Shown here piece by piece: positions 1-9,452 of a stretch of DNA of 21,822 bases (the first letter of the stretch is position 1; every line of letters begins with the position of its first letter). A program made the translations under genes and the position numbers. This DNA is from JAIVJM01 sp035761505 (lineage in GTDB: Bacteria; Acidobacteriota; Blastocatellia; Pyrinomonadales; Pyrinomonadaceae), in NCBI GenBank assembly GCA_035761505.1, contig DASTQX010000140.1, positions 1 to 21,822 of the forward strand, given 5' to 3'. The notes under the pieces are model-generated. The model did not search any database. It was not told the origin of the DNA and saw nothing but the letters and a program-made list of their open reading frames with translations.

Positions 1-664
1 CGCGACGACGTGCGGCGGGATGAAACTCGGTCTGCGGGCGCTCGTTCAGCCTGCGACGCAGGAGCATGCGCGCGTGCTGAATGCGCTTGCGCACGTTGTC
101 GTTCGAGAGGTCAAGGCGGACGGCGATGTCTGCGTAGGAGACGCCGTAAAAAAAGTGCAGCTTGAACGGATGGCTGAGGTTCGGCGGGAGGTCTTCGATA
201 AGACGCTGGAGGCGGAGACGCATCTCGCGCCCGATGACCATCTCTTCGGGCGTCGCGATCCGGTGCGCGAGCGACACGTAGTCCGCAGCCGTCATCGCCT
301 CGATGTTCTCAAGGCCGCGCGTCTGCCGCCTGCGCTCCCTTTGAATATCCACGCAGAGGTTATGGGTCAGGCGGGCCAGCCACGCCCTGAGATTATTAAT
401 CTTGTCGGCGTGTTCCGGCAGCCGTCCCCACGCCTTAATCATCGCCCGGCTGAGCGCGTCTTCCGCGTCGGCGCGCATGCCCTCCATCTGCCGCAGGCAG
501 ATCGAAAACAAGTAGTCCCGGTGAAGACTCCACACCTCCCAGAAGACTTCCCAATCACCGGCGGCGACACAACGAAGCAACTCCTGCGTCTCTTCCGGCC
601 TGTGAACTATCGGGGCGTCGTCAAGGCAGGCAAAGTCCGCGGAAGATTTTGGGTGTACAGACAC
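1..664 (-). CDS. RNA polymerase sigma-70 family (ECF-like) factor, 3' end outside window
   Basis: About 221 codons are visible before the window edge cuts the gene. The GTG start at 664 is chosen because GGGAGAG sits 5 nt upstream. Region 2 follows an acidic N-terminus (HRDYLFSICLRQMEG, then DAEDALSRAMIKAWGRL and a WLARLTHNLCVDIQRERRR stretch, roughly residues 50-120). Region 4 lies around residues 145-205 and contains the helix-turn-helix VSYADIAVRLDLSNDNVRKR followed by IQHARMLLRRRL. These are the core-binding and -35-binding parts of a small alternative sigma factor, which would redirect RNA polymerase to a stress or developmental regulon. No anti-sigma gene is visible, because the downstream side lies outside the window. 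Family assignment is solid; the regulon is unknown. Confidence 0.85.
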   Translation of the reverse strand, partial: MSVHPKSSADFACLDDAPIVHRPEETQELLRCVAAGDWEVFWEVWSLHRDYLFSICLRQMEGMRADAEDALSRAMIKAWGRLPEHADKINNLRAWLARLTHNLCVDIQRERRRQTRGLENIEAMTAADYVSLAHRIATPEEMVIGREMRLRLQRLIEDLPPNLSHPFKLHFFYGVSYADIAVRLDLSNDNVRKRIQHARMLLRRRLNERPQTEFHPAARRR

Positions 665-729
665 GGCAACTCTCCCTGTGTCTTGTTGGCCGGCCCGGTA
701 CTGCCGCTTCTTTTATGTCACTGAGGAGT

Positions 730-780
730 TAGCGGAGGAGAGACAGGTTCGTCTCCGCTAAGCTCCCGTTCGAGGGAGCT
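730..780 (-). promoter_or_regulatory. Tandem hairpins upstream of the sigma factor
   Basis: Two adjacent inverted repeats lie 66-116 nt upstream of the sigma-factor start. The first (761-780) is a perfect 7-bp stem, AGCTCCC/GGGAGCT, with a 6-nt loop. The second (730-760) is a 10-bp stem with a 5-nt bulge at 736-740 and a 6-nt loop at 745-750. Read on the minus strand, both carry CGAAC at the loop. They could be leader RNA structures, or operator or -35-like GAAC sites. No T-tract makes either a convincing terminator. Function is inferred. Confidence 0.45.
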
Positions 781-1433
781 TTCAGACAGTTAAAAGATGC
801 TGGGCCGTGAGGGTTACTTGCAGACTAAGCAGGCACCCAAGGAGTGGAGGTGTGTAAACGCTCTGCGCGGCACGCGATCCTGATCCTTACCCGCACAGAC
901 ACTTTCCCTACACGCTATGAGGTGTGGCATGTCTGTAAAGCGAATTTGAATGAAGTCTCAGATGGATCACTCGCACGTACAGATGGCAGTGCCTTCGCCC
1001 TTCTTCCGGCATTCTCTTGCCTTGAAATAGAGCTGCCGCAAAGGCGGCTGCCCCGGCGCGCTCTATTCCGAAGGCCAGCGATATTCTCCTCACTCTTTAA
1101 CAGAGACGTTTATAAATTTTAGTTGTGAATTATTCGAGCGGGACAACTCGGTCGGGTGGAAGTCGGGCAGATGTCATTGCCGGCCCCGGCGGCGCGTGTC
1201 GGACACGTCCGCGGCGTATGCCGGAAACCAGCGAGTGACAGTGAGGCGGATGCTACTACGGCGAGAAGCCCAAGCGTTATGCTCCTCGGAAGCGTCAAGG
1301 GCAGGAATAATGCCGAAGCGTTTGGGCGTCGGAAGGTATTCTGAGGTGCGCTACCTGCTGTCGGGGCCGGACAGGCAGCAGCCGGAGAGCGCGAGGAGCT
1401 ACGCGCCGGTGCTCGTCATGCTTCGTCTCTCAC
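781..1433. other. Long stretch with no supported gene
   Basis: Open frames exist here on both strands (about 844-1122 plus, 908-1093 minus and 1196-1433 plus), but none shows recognisable family motifs or a convincing ribosome binding site. A short AT-rich patch lies near 1095-1135. Given the truncated mgtE directly downstream, this is most simply eroded or replaced DNA. I see no tRNA or riboswitch signature. Confidence 0.5.
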
Positions 1434-1844
1434 TCGGGCGGCAACTCCGGCTCGCAGGCGGCGACGCTGGTGATTCGTGCGCTGGCGCTCGGCGAGGTAG
1501 GGCTGCGCGACTGGTGGCGCGTGATGCGGCGCGAGGTGCTTTCGGGGTTGGCGTTAGGCTTGATTCTAGGCGCAATCGTATTCTTACGCGTCGCGCTCTG
1601 GTCGGCCTTCTTCCAAGCTTACGGCGAGCACTGGTTCGGGGTGGGCTTGACGGTCGGGCTGACGCTGGTCGGCATCGTGCTCTGGGGGACGCTCGTCGGC
1701 TCGATGCTGCCTTTCGTGCTGCGCCGCTTCGGCCTCGATCCGGCCACGTCTTCCGCTCCGTTCGTGGCGACGCTGGTGGATGTCACCGGCCTCGTCATTT
1801 ATTTCAGCGTGGCAATCGTCATCCTACGCGGCACGTTATTGTAA
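1434..1844 (+). pseudogene. mgtE: Truncated magnesium transporter MgtE, C-terminal fragment
   Basis: The frame ending with TAA at 1842-1844 encodes the last ~136 residues of an MgtE-type Mg2+ channel. The signature segment SGGNSGSQAATLVIRALALG begins the match, followed by LRDWWRVMRRE, three hydrophobic segments, LWGTLVGSMLPF and a final APFVATLVDVTGLVIYF. Family members are about 450 residues, with a cytoplasmic N domain, CBS pair and five membrane helices. Here the N domain, CBS pair and first helices are missing, and the frame upstream of 1434 has no similarity. The GTG at 1470 is unlikely to be a genuine start, as it lies inside the conserved block. It is a 5'-truncated remnant, unlikely to transport Mg2+. 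Confidence 0.8.
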
Positions 1845-1982
1845 GAGCGCCTTCCAGTGTAGTTTCCTGCGAAGCTGATGGTTGGTTACCCTCGCCCCCA
1901 TGGTCGCTCGTCGACTTGGTCTCATCCGAACCTGTCGGGCCGGGTTGTACGCATGAGTGAAACGATATGATGGCAGAGACTT

Positions 1983-1999
1983 GACGGCTTCACGCCGTC
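1983..1999 (+). terminator. Small GC-rich hairpin between mgtE remnant and mrpA
   Basis: GACGGC and GCCGTC form a perfect 6-bp stem with a 5-nt loop (TTCAC). It lies downstream of the mgtE fragment and about 70 nt before mrpA. No run of T follows, so it is a weak terminator candidate at best. Confidence 0.25.
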
Positions 2000-2048
2000 G
2001 TTGCCGCCGTCGGCCTCCCGAAAATCATAACGACGCGGTCGGCTCCCT

Positions 2049-2057
2049 TGTTACAAT
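2049..2057 (+). promoter_or_regulatory. Extended -10 promoter of the mrp operon, probably leaderless
   Basis: TGTTACAAT matches an extended -10 element (TG, one base, then TACAAT at 2052-2057). The mrpA ATG is at 2067, so a start site about 7 nt after the -10 would put the 5' end at or within a few bases of the start codon. No Shine-Dalgarno sequence lies between the -10 and the ATG, and no good -35 is seen at the usual spacing. Together this suggests transcription of an mRNA with little or no leader. Confidence 0.5.
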
Positions 2058-2066
2058 CTCGCCCGC

Positions 2067-4472
<2,406 letters not shown>

Positions 4473-4473
4473 G

Positions 4474-4935
4474 ATGTCAATAATCCTGCGCACGGCGACG
4501 CGCTACTTGATGCCGCTCCTGCTGCTCTTCTCGGTCTTTCTGCTTCTGCGCGGGCACAACAAACCGGGCGGCGGCTTCATCGGCGGGCTTGTCGCGGCGG
4601 CGGCGTTCTCGCTCTACGCCGTCGCCTACAGCGTCGGCGAAGCGCGCGCGCTCGTCCGCCTTCGCCCGCAGACGTTGATCGGCGTGGGGCTGCTCGTCGC
4701 GCTCACGAGCGGCGTCGTGCCACTCTTCGCGGGGCGGTCGTTTCTGACCGGGATGTGGGGCGGCGCGCGTCTGCCCGTCGTCGGCGAAATCTATCTGGGC
4801 ACGCCCGTCTTCTTCGACATCGGCGTGTATCTGGTCGTCATCGGCATCTCGTTGATGGACGTCTTTACGCTCGCCGAAGAGACGGCGGAGACGGCGGACG
4901 TGCCTGAGCCGCGCGCCGGAGGAGAGACGGGATGA
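4474..4935 (+). CDS. mrpB: Na+/H+ antiporter subunit MrpB
   Basis: This 153-residue membrane subunit of the Mrp complex starts one base after the mrpA stop and has a G-rich SD inside the end of mrpA. Typical family features are visible: ILRTATRYLMPLLLLFSVFL near the start, the conserved RGHNKPGGGFIGGLVAAAA (about residues 24-42), and GTPVFFDIGVYLVVIGISL near the end, within four predicted membrane helices. MrpB corresponds to the separate MnhB-type subunit and is needed for assembly of the antiporter together with A and C-G. The gene ends in an ATGA overlap with mrpC, indicating translational coupling. Confidence 0.95.
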   Translation: MSIILRTATRYLMPLLLLFSVFLLLRGHNKPGGGFIGGLVAAAAFSLYAVAYSVGEARALVRLRPQTLIGVGLLVALTSGVVPLFAGRSFLTGMWGGARLPVVGEIYLGTPVFFDIGVYLVVIGISLMDVFTLAEETAETADVPEPRAGGETG

Positions 4936-5279
4936 TCGTTGTTCTGGCGTTCGTCATCGGCGGGCTCTACGCCGCCGGGCTCTACATGATGCTCAGGCGC
5001 AGCATCACGAAACTCATCATCGGCTTGGGCCTACTGAGTCACGCGGCGAATCTGCTGCTCTTCACCGCAGGCGGGCTGGTGCGCGCCCGCCCGCCACTCA
5101 TCCCTGACAATAGCGAAACAATCCAGCCGCCGTTCGCCGACCCCGTGCCGCAGGCTCTGGTGTTGACGGCAATCGTCATCAGCTTCGGCGTGACGGCGTT
5201 CGCGCTCGCGCTGATTCATCGCGCAAACCGCGTCATCGGAACGGACGACATGGATCAGATGAAGGCGACTGACGTATGA
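4932..5279 (+). CDS. mrpC: Na+/H+ antiporter subunit MrpC (NuoK-like)
   Basis: This 115-residue subunit is related to complex I NuoK and has three membrane helices. Visible motifs are GLYMMLRRSITKLIIGLGLL (about 15-36), SHAANLLLFTAGG and the conserved DPVPQALVLTAIVISFGVTA (about 70-92). GGAGGAGAG just upstream sets the ATG at 4932, which overlaps the mrpB stop. MrpC sits between the A- and D-type antiporter-like subunits in the complex. The gene's own stop overlaps a tiny ORF that begins the unusual mrpC-mrpD spacer. Confidence 0.95.
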   Translation: MIVVLAFVIGGLYAAGLYMMLRRSITKLIIGLGLLSHAANLLLFTAGGLVRARPPLIPDNSETIQPPFADPVPQALVLTAIVISFGVTAFALALIHRANRVIGTDDMDQMKATDV

Positions 5280-5314
5280 GTGAGGATAAGCGCCTGAAGG
5301 AGATGAACGCATGA
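5276..5314 (+). CDS. 12-codon mini-ORF coupled to mrpC
   Basis: ATG at 5276 overlaps the mrpC stop (ATGA) and opens a 12-residue frame, MSEDKRLKEMNA, ending in TGA at 5312-5314. That stop in turn overlaps the ATG of the next mini-ORF. It has no family match and is hydrophilic. It may serve only to pass ribosomes across the spacer, or may be chance; see the finding on the chain of starts. Confidence 0.35.
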   Translation: MSEDKRLKEMNA

Positions 5315-5331
5315 AGAGGATGGACGCATGA
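5311..5331 (+). CDS. 6-codon mini-ORF overlapping the mrpD start
   Basis: ATG at 5311, preceded by AAGGAG (5298-5303 area), opens a six-residue frame, MKRMDA. Its TGA stop at 5329-5331 overlaps the mrpD ATG at 5328. The initiation regions of this mini-ORF and of mrpD are near copies of one another (GATGAACGCATGAAG against GATGGACGCATGAAG), suggesting a small tandem duplication of the start site. Confidence 0.35.
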   Translation: MKRMDA

Positions 5332-6875
5332 AGCTGCTGCCCGTGCTGCCTGTTTTGATTCCGCTCCTGACGGCGGCCCTCGCGCTTTTGCAGTGGCGTC
5401 ACCGCGTCGCGCAACGTCGCTTGAGCGTGGCGGGCGCAATCGCTTTGTTCGTCGCCGCCGTGTGGCTGTTCGCGGTCGTGCAGCGCGAGGGCGTGCAAGT
5501 CGTACAGTCGGGCGGCTGGCAAGCGCCGTTCGGCATCTCGTTCGTGGCCGACACGTTCAGTTCGCTGATGGTGCTGTTCGCGGCGACGACGAACCTGTGC
5601 GTCGTCATCTACTCGCTGACGAGCATTGACGCGCGGCGCGAAGCCTTCGGCTATCACCTGTTATTACACGTCATGCTGATGGGCGTCTGCGGCGCGTTCC
5701 TCACCGGCGACATCTTCAACCTGTACGTGTGGTTCGAGCTGATGCTGATGGCGTCGTTCGTGCTTCTGGCGCTCGGCGGCGAGCGGCGGCAGATGGAGGG
5801 GGCGATCAAGTACGTGACGATCAACCTCGTCTCGTCGGCGCTCTTCCTCGCGGCGGTCGGGCTGCTCTACGCGGCGACGGGGACGCTCAACATGGCTGAC
5901 CTCGCGCTCAAGGCGCAGCACGTCAACCCAGCCGGGATGCGGACGGTCATCGCGCTGCTGTTCTTCGTCGCCTTCGGCGTCAAGGCCGCGCTCTTCCCGC
6001 TCTACTTCTGGCTGCCCGCGTCTTATCACACGCCGCCCGTCGTCATCAGCGCGATCTTCGCCGGGCTGCTGACGAAGGTCGGCGTCTATTCGCTCGCGCG
6101 GGTCTTTACGCTCATCTTCCGCAACGACGCAGGGTACATGCAGCCGCTGCTGCTGTGGGTCGCCGCGCTGACGATGATCGCCGGAGGCTTGGGGGCCATC
6201 GTGCAACGCGACTTGCGGCGGATGCTCTCGTTCCTCATCATCAGCCACATCGGAGTCGCCGCGATGGGACTCGGCATCTTCACCGAGCGCGCTTTCGCCG
6301 GGATGATCTTCTATCTCATCGAAGACATCGTCGTGCTGACGAACCTGTTTTTGATCGCGGGCGGCGTCCGGCTGCTCTGCGGCACATACGATTTGACGCA
6401 GACCGGCGGCATCTACCGTCGCCATCCGAGCTTCGGTTTCCTCTTCCTCATCCCGGCGCTGTCGCTCTCCGGCATTCCGCCCTTCTCCGGTTTCTTCGCC
6501 AAGCTCGCGCTCATCCAAGCCGGACTCGAAGCGGGGCGATACGCGGTCGTCGGTGTCTCGCTCGCCGTGAGTCTCCTGACGCTCTACGCGATGGCGCGCG
6601 TCTGGATGCTGGCGTTCTGGCGCGAGCAACCCGCCACGACGCCGACGAACCTCGCCGCCCCGCTGGCGACTCTGGCCGCTCCGCTCACGACTCCGATACC
6701 AACTATCTCCCCGCGCCGCGCGAGACGCGCGCTCATCCCCATCGCGGCGCTCTCGGCGCTCACCATCGCGCTCGGCTTGGGGGCAGAGTTTGTGTTCCGC
6801 CAGAGTTTGATTGCCGCCGGCGTGTTGGCTGAGCCGCGCCTCTACGTCGAAGCGGTGTTGGGAGGCGAGAGATGA
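5328..6875 (+). CDS. mrpD: Na+/H+ antiporter subunit MrpD
   Basis: This 515-residue antiporter-like subunit is homologous to NuoM/NuoN, with about 14 hydrophobic segments. The channel residues expected for the family are present: Glu137 in LYVWFELMLMASFVLLALG and Lys219 in FGVKAALFPLYFWLPASYHT. The helix GLLTKVGVYSLARVF and the late motif LSLSGIPPFSGFFAKLAL follow. Residues about 435-470 form a Pro/Thr-rich loop (TTPTNLAAPLATLAAPLTTP) that looks like a lineage-specific spacer. MrpD with MrpA provides the ion-translocating cores of the complex. Start: ATG 5328, with AGAGGA 7 nt upstream. Its stop overlaps the mrpE start (ATGA). Confidence 0.95.
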   Translation: MKLLPVLPVLIPLLTAALALLQWRHRVAQRRLSVAGAIALFVAAVWLFAVVQREGVQVVQSGGWQAPFGISFVADTFSSLMVLFAATTNLCVVIYSLTSIDARREAFGYHLLLHVMLMGVCGAFLTGDIFNLYVWFELMLMASFVLLALGGERRQMEGAIKYVTINLVSSALFLAAVGLLYAATGTLNMADLALKAQHVNPAGMRTVIALLFFVAFGVKAALFPLYFWLPASYHTPPVVISAIFAGLLTKVGVYSLARVFTLIFRNDAGYMQPLLLWVAALTMIAGGLGAIVQRDLRRMLSFLIISHIGVAAMGLGIFTERAFAGMIFYLIEDIVVLTNLFLIAGGVRLLCGTYDLTQTGGIYRRHPSFGFLFLIPALSLSGIPPFSGFFAKLALIQAGLEAGRYAVVGVSLAVSLLTLYAMARVWMLAFWREQPATTPTNLAAPLATLAAPLTTPIPTISPRRARRALIPIAALSALTIALGLGAEFVFRQSLIAAGVLAEPRLYVEAVLGGER

Positions 6876-7345
6876 ACCCCTTCTTGCTGAATATCTTGCT
6901 TGCGCTCGCGTGGGAGGCGATGAACGGCGAGTTCACGTTCGAGAACTTCGCCGTCGGCTTCGCGCTCGGCTTCGTCATCCTCTTCTTCGCGCAGCGCGTC
7001 ACGGGCGAGACCGTTTACGCGCGCCGCGTCTGGCGCGTCCTCGGTCTGCTCGTCTTCTTCGTCAAGGAACTCATCATCGCCAACGTGCGCGTCGCCTACG
7101 ACGTGCTGACGCCCGGCTACCAGATGCGACCCGGCGTGCTCGCCGTGCCTTTGGACGCCGAGACCGACGAAGAGATCATGCTGCTCGCCAGCCTGACATC
7201 GCTCACGCCGGGGACGCTCAACTTGGATGTCTCAGCCGACCGGCGCACGCTCTACATTCACGCGATGTACGCCGACGACCCCGCAGCCGTGAAGCGTTCG
7301 ATTAAGGAAGGCTTCGAGCGGCGCGTGCTCGGTGTGCTGCGGTGA
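6872..7345 (+). CDS. mrpE: Na+/H+ antiporter subunit MrpE
   Basis: This 157-residue subunit has N-terminal membrane helices (NILLALAWEAMNGEFTFENF, then GFALGFVILFFAQRV and VLGLLVFFVKELIIANVRVA) and a soluble C-terminal half. The conserved MrpE block LLASLTSLTPGTLNLDVSAD with a following LYIHAMYADDP lies at about residues 108-134. MrpE is a structural subunit required for full antiport activity. The start is fixed by GGGAGGCGAGAG upstream and by the ATGA overlap with mrpD. Confidence 0.94.
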   Translation: MNPFLLNILLALAWEAMNGEFTFENFAVGFALGFVILFFAQRVTGETVYARRVWRVLGLLVFFVKELIIANVRVAYDVLTPGYQMRPGVLAVPLDAETDEEIMLLASLTSLTPGTLNLDVSADRRTLYIHAMYADDPAAVKRSIKEGFERRVLGVLR

Positions 7346-7385
7346 CGGGGCGTGCCGGCCAGTTGAGCGAAGCGGAGATAAACAG

Positions 7386-7676
7386 ATGAACCTGAGCGAC
7401 GGAGTGTTCGACGTGTTCGTCGTCAACTTTCTTTACCTGATGCTGATGGCGGCATTGCTGCTCGCCTTCGTGCGGCTCGCCGTCGGCCCCTCGATGCCCG
7501 ACCGCGTCGTCGCGCTCGACCTGATCGCCAATCTCGTCGTCGCCACGACGGCGCTTTACGCCATCACCACGAACCAGCAGGTTCTCCTCGATGTCGCCAT
7601 CGGCATCGCGCTGATTACGTTTTTGGGGACGGTCGCGTTCGCGCAGTACATCGAACGGAGGGCGCGTGATGATTGA
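7386..7676 (+). CDS. mrpF: Na+/H+ antiporter subunit MrpF
   Basis: This 96-residue subunit has three membrane helices and the hallmark GPSMPDRVVALDLIANLVVA (about residues 34-53), including the conserved acidic residues of PDR and LDL, then DVAIGIALITFLGTVAFAQY. The ATG at 7386 is preferred over upstream in-frame starts because GGAG (7374-7377) lies at normal spacing and the protein then has the usual family length. A 40-nt gap separates it from mrpE, the widest gap in the operon apart from the mrpC-mrpD spacer. Its end overlaps mrpG. Confidence 0.94.
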   Translation: MNLSDGVFDVFVVNFLYLMLMAALLLAFVRLAVGPSMPDRVVALDLIANLVVATTALYAITTNQQVLLDVAIGIALITFLGTVAFAQYIERRARDD

Positions 7677-8052
7677 AGTCGTCGCACACTGGCGCGAGTG
7701 GTTGGTCTTGGGTCTGCTGAGCGCCGGAGCGCTCTTTCTCTTGTTGGCGGCGGTCGGCGTCTTTCGCCTGCCGGACGTTTACACGCGGATGCAGGCGGCG
7801 ACGAAAGCGGCGACGCTCGGCGCGGGCTGTACTCTCTTGGCGGTCGCCGTCTATTTCGACGACTTCGGCGTGACCGTGCGCGCGCTGCTCGTCGTCGCGT
7901 TCATCTTTCTGACCGCGCCCGTCGCCGCGCACATGATCGGGCGCGCAGCTTACATCATCGGCGTCCCGTTCTGGCACGGCACGAAACTCGACGAGATGGC
8001 CGCGCGCGAAGGTGACAGCCGCCGGGCAGCGAGCGACGAAGGTAAGCGATGA
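7669..8052 (+). CDS. mrpG: Na+/H+ antiporter subunit MrpG
   Basis: This 127-residue last subunit of the complex has three membrane helices. The family motif FRLPDVYTRMQAATKAATLGAG lies at about residues 33-54 (quoted parts: FRLPDVYTRMQAATKA), and LLVVAFIFLTAPVAAHMIGR follows at about 74-93. The ATG at 7669 is chosen over the GTG at 7666 because it leaves 6 nt after GGAGGG (7657-7662). It overlaps the end of mrpF. The basic and acidic C-terminal tail is probably cytoplasmic. With it the seven-subunit set A-G is complete and in canonical order. Confidence 0.93.
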   Translation: MIEVVAHWREWLVLGLLSAGALFLLLAAVGVFRLPDVYTRMQAATKAATLGAGCTLLAVAVYFDDFGVTVRALLVVAFIFLTAPVAAHMIGRAAYIIGVPFWHGTKLDEMAAREGDSRRAASDEGKR

Positions 8053-8053
8053 G

Positions 8054-8086
8054 TATTTTCATCCCTGAATTTACCTCTTGAAAATA
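8054..8086. terminator. AT-rich hairpin in the convergent mrpG / DUF1206 gap
   Basis: TATTTTCA (8054-8061) and TGAAAATA (8079-8086) form a perfect 8-bp stem with a 17-nt loop, one base after the mrpG stop. Its position at the meeting point of convergent genes fits a terminator or mRNA 3'-end stabiliser. The stem is AT-rich and no T-tract follows, so support is moderate. Confidence 0.35.
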
Positions 8087-8157
8087 TCCGGCGCGCGAAT
8101 GATTTAACTCCCGGCTGCGCTCGTGGTCGAATCAACTCTGAATGGCCGTAAGAGTAA

Positions 8158-9054
8158 TTACCATGTGGCGATGAGCCGCAGGTAGCGCGCCGCCAGCAGC
8201 AGGTACACCCCGTAAGCGGTCAACCCCACGGCGGCAGCGATCAAAACCCACGGCCCTAAGGGCCGAGCTTCGAGCGCGCGGAGAATGTCGCCGAACCCGC
8301 GCGCTTCGACCTCCTCCACGTACCACCCGGCGTAGGCGAGAAACGCGCCCATAATGAGAAACCCGACTCCGCGCCCCGCATAGCCCGCGACGCCGCACGC
8401 TAACGTCGCCCTCTCGACGCGCCGGCTCATGCGTTCGCGTTCGAGGTCCATCGTGAACCGGCGGCTCATCGCTTTGTAGAAATAGAAGACGGCGACGCCG
8501 ATAATGACGAGCCCGACGAGAAGCGTCAGCCACCCGTCAAGCGGCCTCCACACAAGCAACAGCGTCGCCCATCCGCGCGAGGCTGGCGGCCCGCCGGAAC
8601 TCAAGACCGCCAGCCCCAGCACCAGTCTGAGCGCCGCCAGCGTGATGCCGACGTGCGCGAGTCCGCTCAGGGCAAAACCCACGCGCCTGAGGATGCGGAT
8701 GGACGGCTTTGGCGGCGCGCCGTCAGTCGGCTCGACGAAGACCTGCACGGAGCGGCGGAGGACGAAGCCGCAGAGTCCGATGGCGACGAGGGCGACGCCC
8801 AGCCGCCCGAACGGTTGCGCGACGATCAGGTTGAGCGCGCCGCGCGTCCCCCTCACGCGCCCGCCGACGTTGACCGCCGCCGCCGACGCCGTGCCGCCGA
8901 CGATCACATAAAGTAACCCCTCAGCCGCGTAGCCGAGCCTTGCCAGACGAGAGACCCACGGGCGGGCGGCGAGCCGGGCAAAGGCGTCCCATTGCCCCCG
9001 CGCCAGTCGGTTCCCCTCGTCAGGCACGGCCTTCGTCACCAGTCCGTTTCCCAC
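8158..9054 (-). CDS. DUF1206 domain integral membrane protein
   Basis: This protein of about 298 residues consists of three repeats of a two-helix unit. The repeats begin near RLARLGYAAEGLLYVIVGG, RRVGFALSGLAHVGITLAAL and CGVAGYAGRGVGFLIMGAFL, each followed by a hydrophobic segment of the type PFGRLGVALVAIGLCGF or PLGPWVLIAAAVGLTAYGVY. This pattern matches DUF1206, a family of unknown function common in stress and envelope gene clusters. The start is uncertain: the GTG at 9066 directly abuts GGAGG and cannot use it, so the GTG at 9054 is preferred. It is convergent with mrp and co-directional with the decayed genes upstream. Confidence 0.8.
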   Translation of the reverse strand: MGNGLVTKAVPDEGNRLARGQWDAFARLAARPWVSRLARLGYAAEGLLYVIVGGTASAAAVNVGGRVRGTRGALNLIVAQPFGRLGVALVAIGLCGFVLRRSVQVFVEPTDGAPPKPSIRILRRVGFALSGLAHVGITLAALRLVLGLAVLSSGGPPASRGWATLLLVWRPLDGWLTLLVGLVIIGVAVFYFYKAMSRRFTMDLERERMSRRVERATLACGVAGYAGRGVGFLIMGAFLAYAGWYVEEVEARGFGDILRALEARPLGPWVLIAAAVGLTAYGVYLLLAARYLRLIATW

Positions 9055-9200
9055 CCCGGTTCTCACCCTCCGACACGCCGCCCCCGACCATCCGGCACGA
9101 GCGCCACGCTCGCCGCGAGTTCAATGCTGAAGTGGTCTTCAAGTGTTTCACCGGCGCTCATCACTCAGTTCAAAATCCGTAGAGAAATGGGTTTGCGATT

Positions 9201-9405
9201 TTATTGATTTTCGACGCCTGCCGAACGTGACGACTCTCTGGCTTCACCTAGAGACGTTTCCCTGTCTTCACGATTGATCGCGGGCGCGGCGTCCCATTGC
9301 TCCTTCGGCACTACGACGGGCCGGGGCGGGTCAGCTATGTAATGCGGGCTCATGAGTTGTACCCCGTACTCGTTAAAGACATCCTGTATGTCGAGATGCA
9401 ATTTA
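9201..9405 (-). pseudogene. MscS-family mechanosensitive channel, C-terminal remnant
   Basis: The frame ending at TAA 9201-9203 encodes SKLHLDIQDVFNEYGVQLMS, then PHYIADPPRPVVVPKEQW. This is the characteristic end of the MscS-type cytoplasmic domain in the larger soil-bacterial family members. The natural C-terminus survives with a short extra tail, but the pore helices and most of the vestibule are absent. It is joined in frame to the end of the PLD-family remnant, so the present reading frame is a deletion fusion rather than a gene. Confidence 0.75.
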
Positions 9406-9452
9406 CTCCTGCGATGATCCGTCCGATTTCGCTTCGACTTAATATTCCGACT

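Noticed and set aside
20..724. Long plus-strand frame opposite the sigma factor
   Set aside because: It is the antisense of a clear sigma-70 protein with regions 2 and 4; the plus-strand product has no motifs.
1150..1433. Possible Mg2+ riboswitch (M-box) upstream of the mgtE fragment
   Set aside because: Looked for because mgtE genes often have one. The conserved M-box segments are not visible, and the 5' end of the gene is missing anyway.
1196..1960. 254-codon plus frame over the mgtE fragment
   Set aside because: Wrong frame relative to the MgtE match; Arg/Ala-rich product without family features.
5664..6629. 321-codon minus-strand frame
   Set aside because: Antisense shadow of mrpD, with the same charged low-complexity composition.
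8300..8533. Second minus-strand frame within the DUF1206 gene
   Set aside because: Out of frame with the three membrane repeats and rich in Arg; a shadow.
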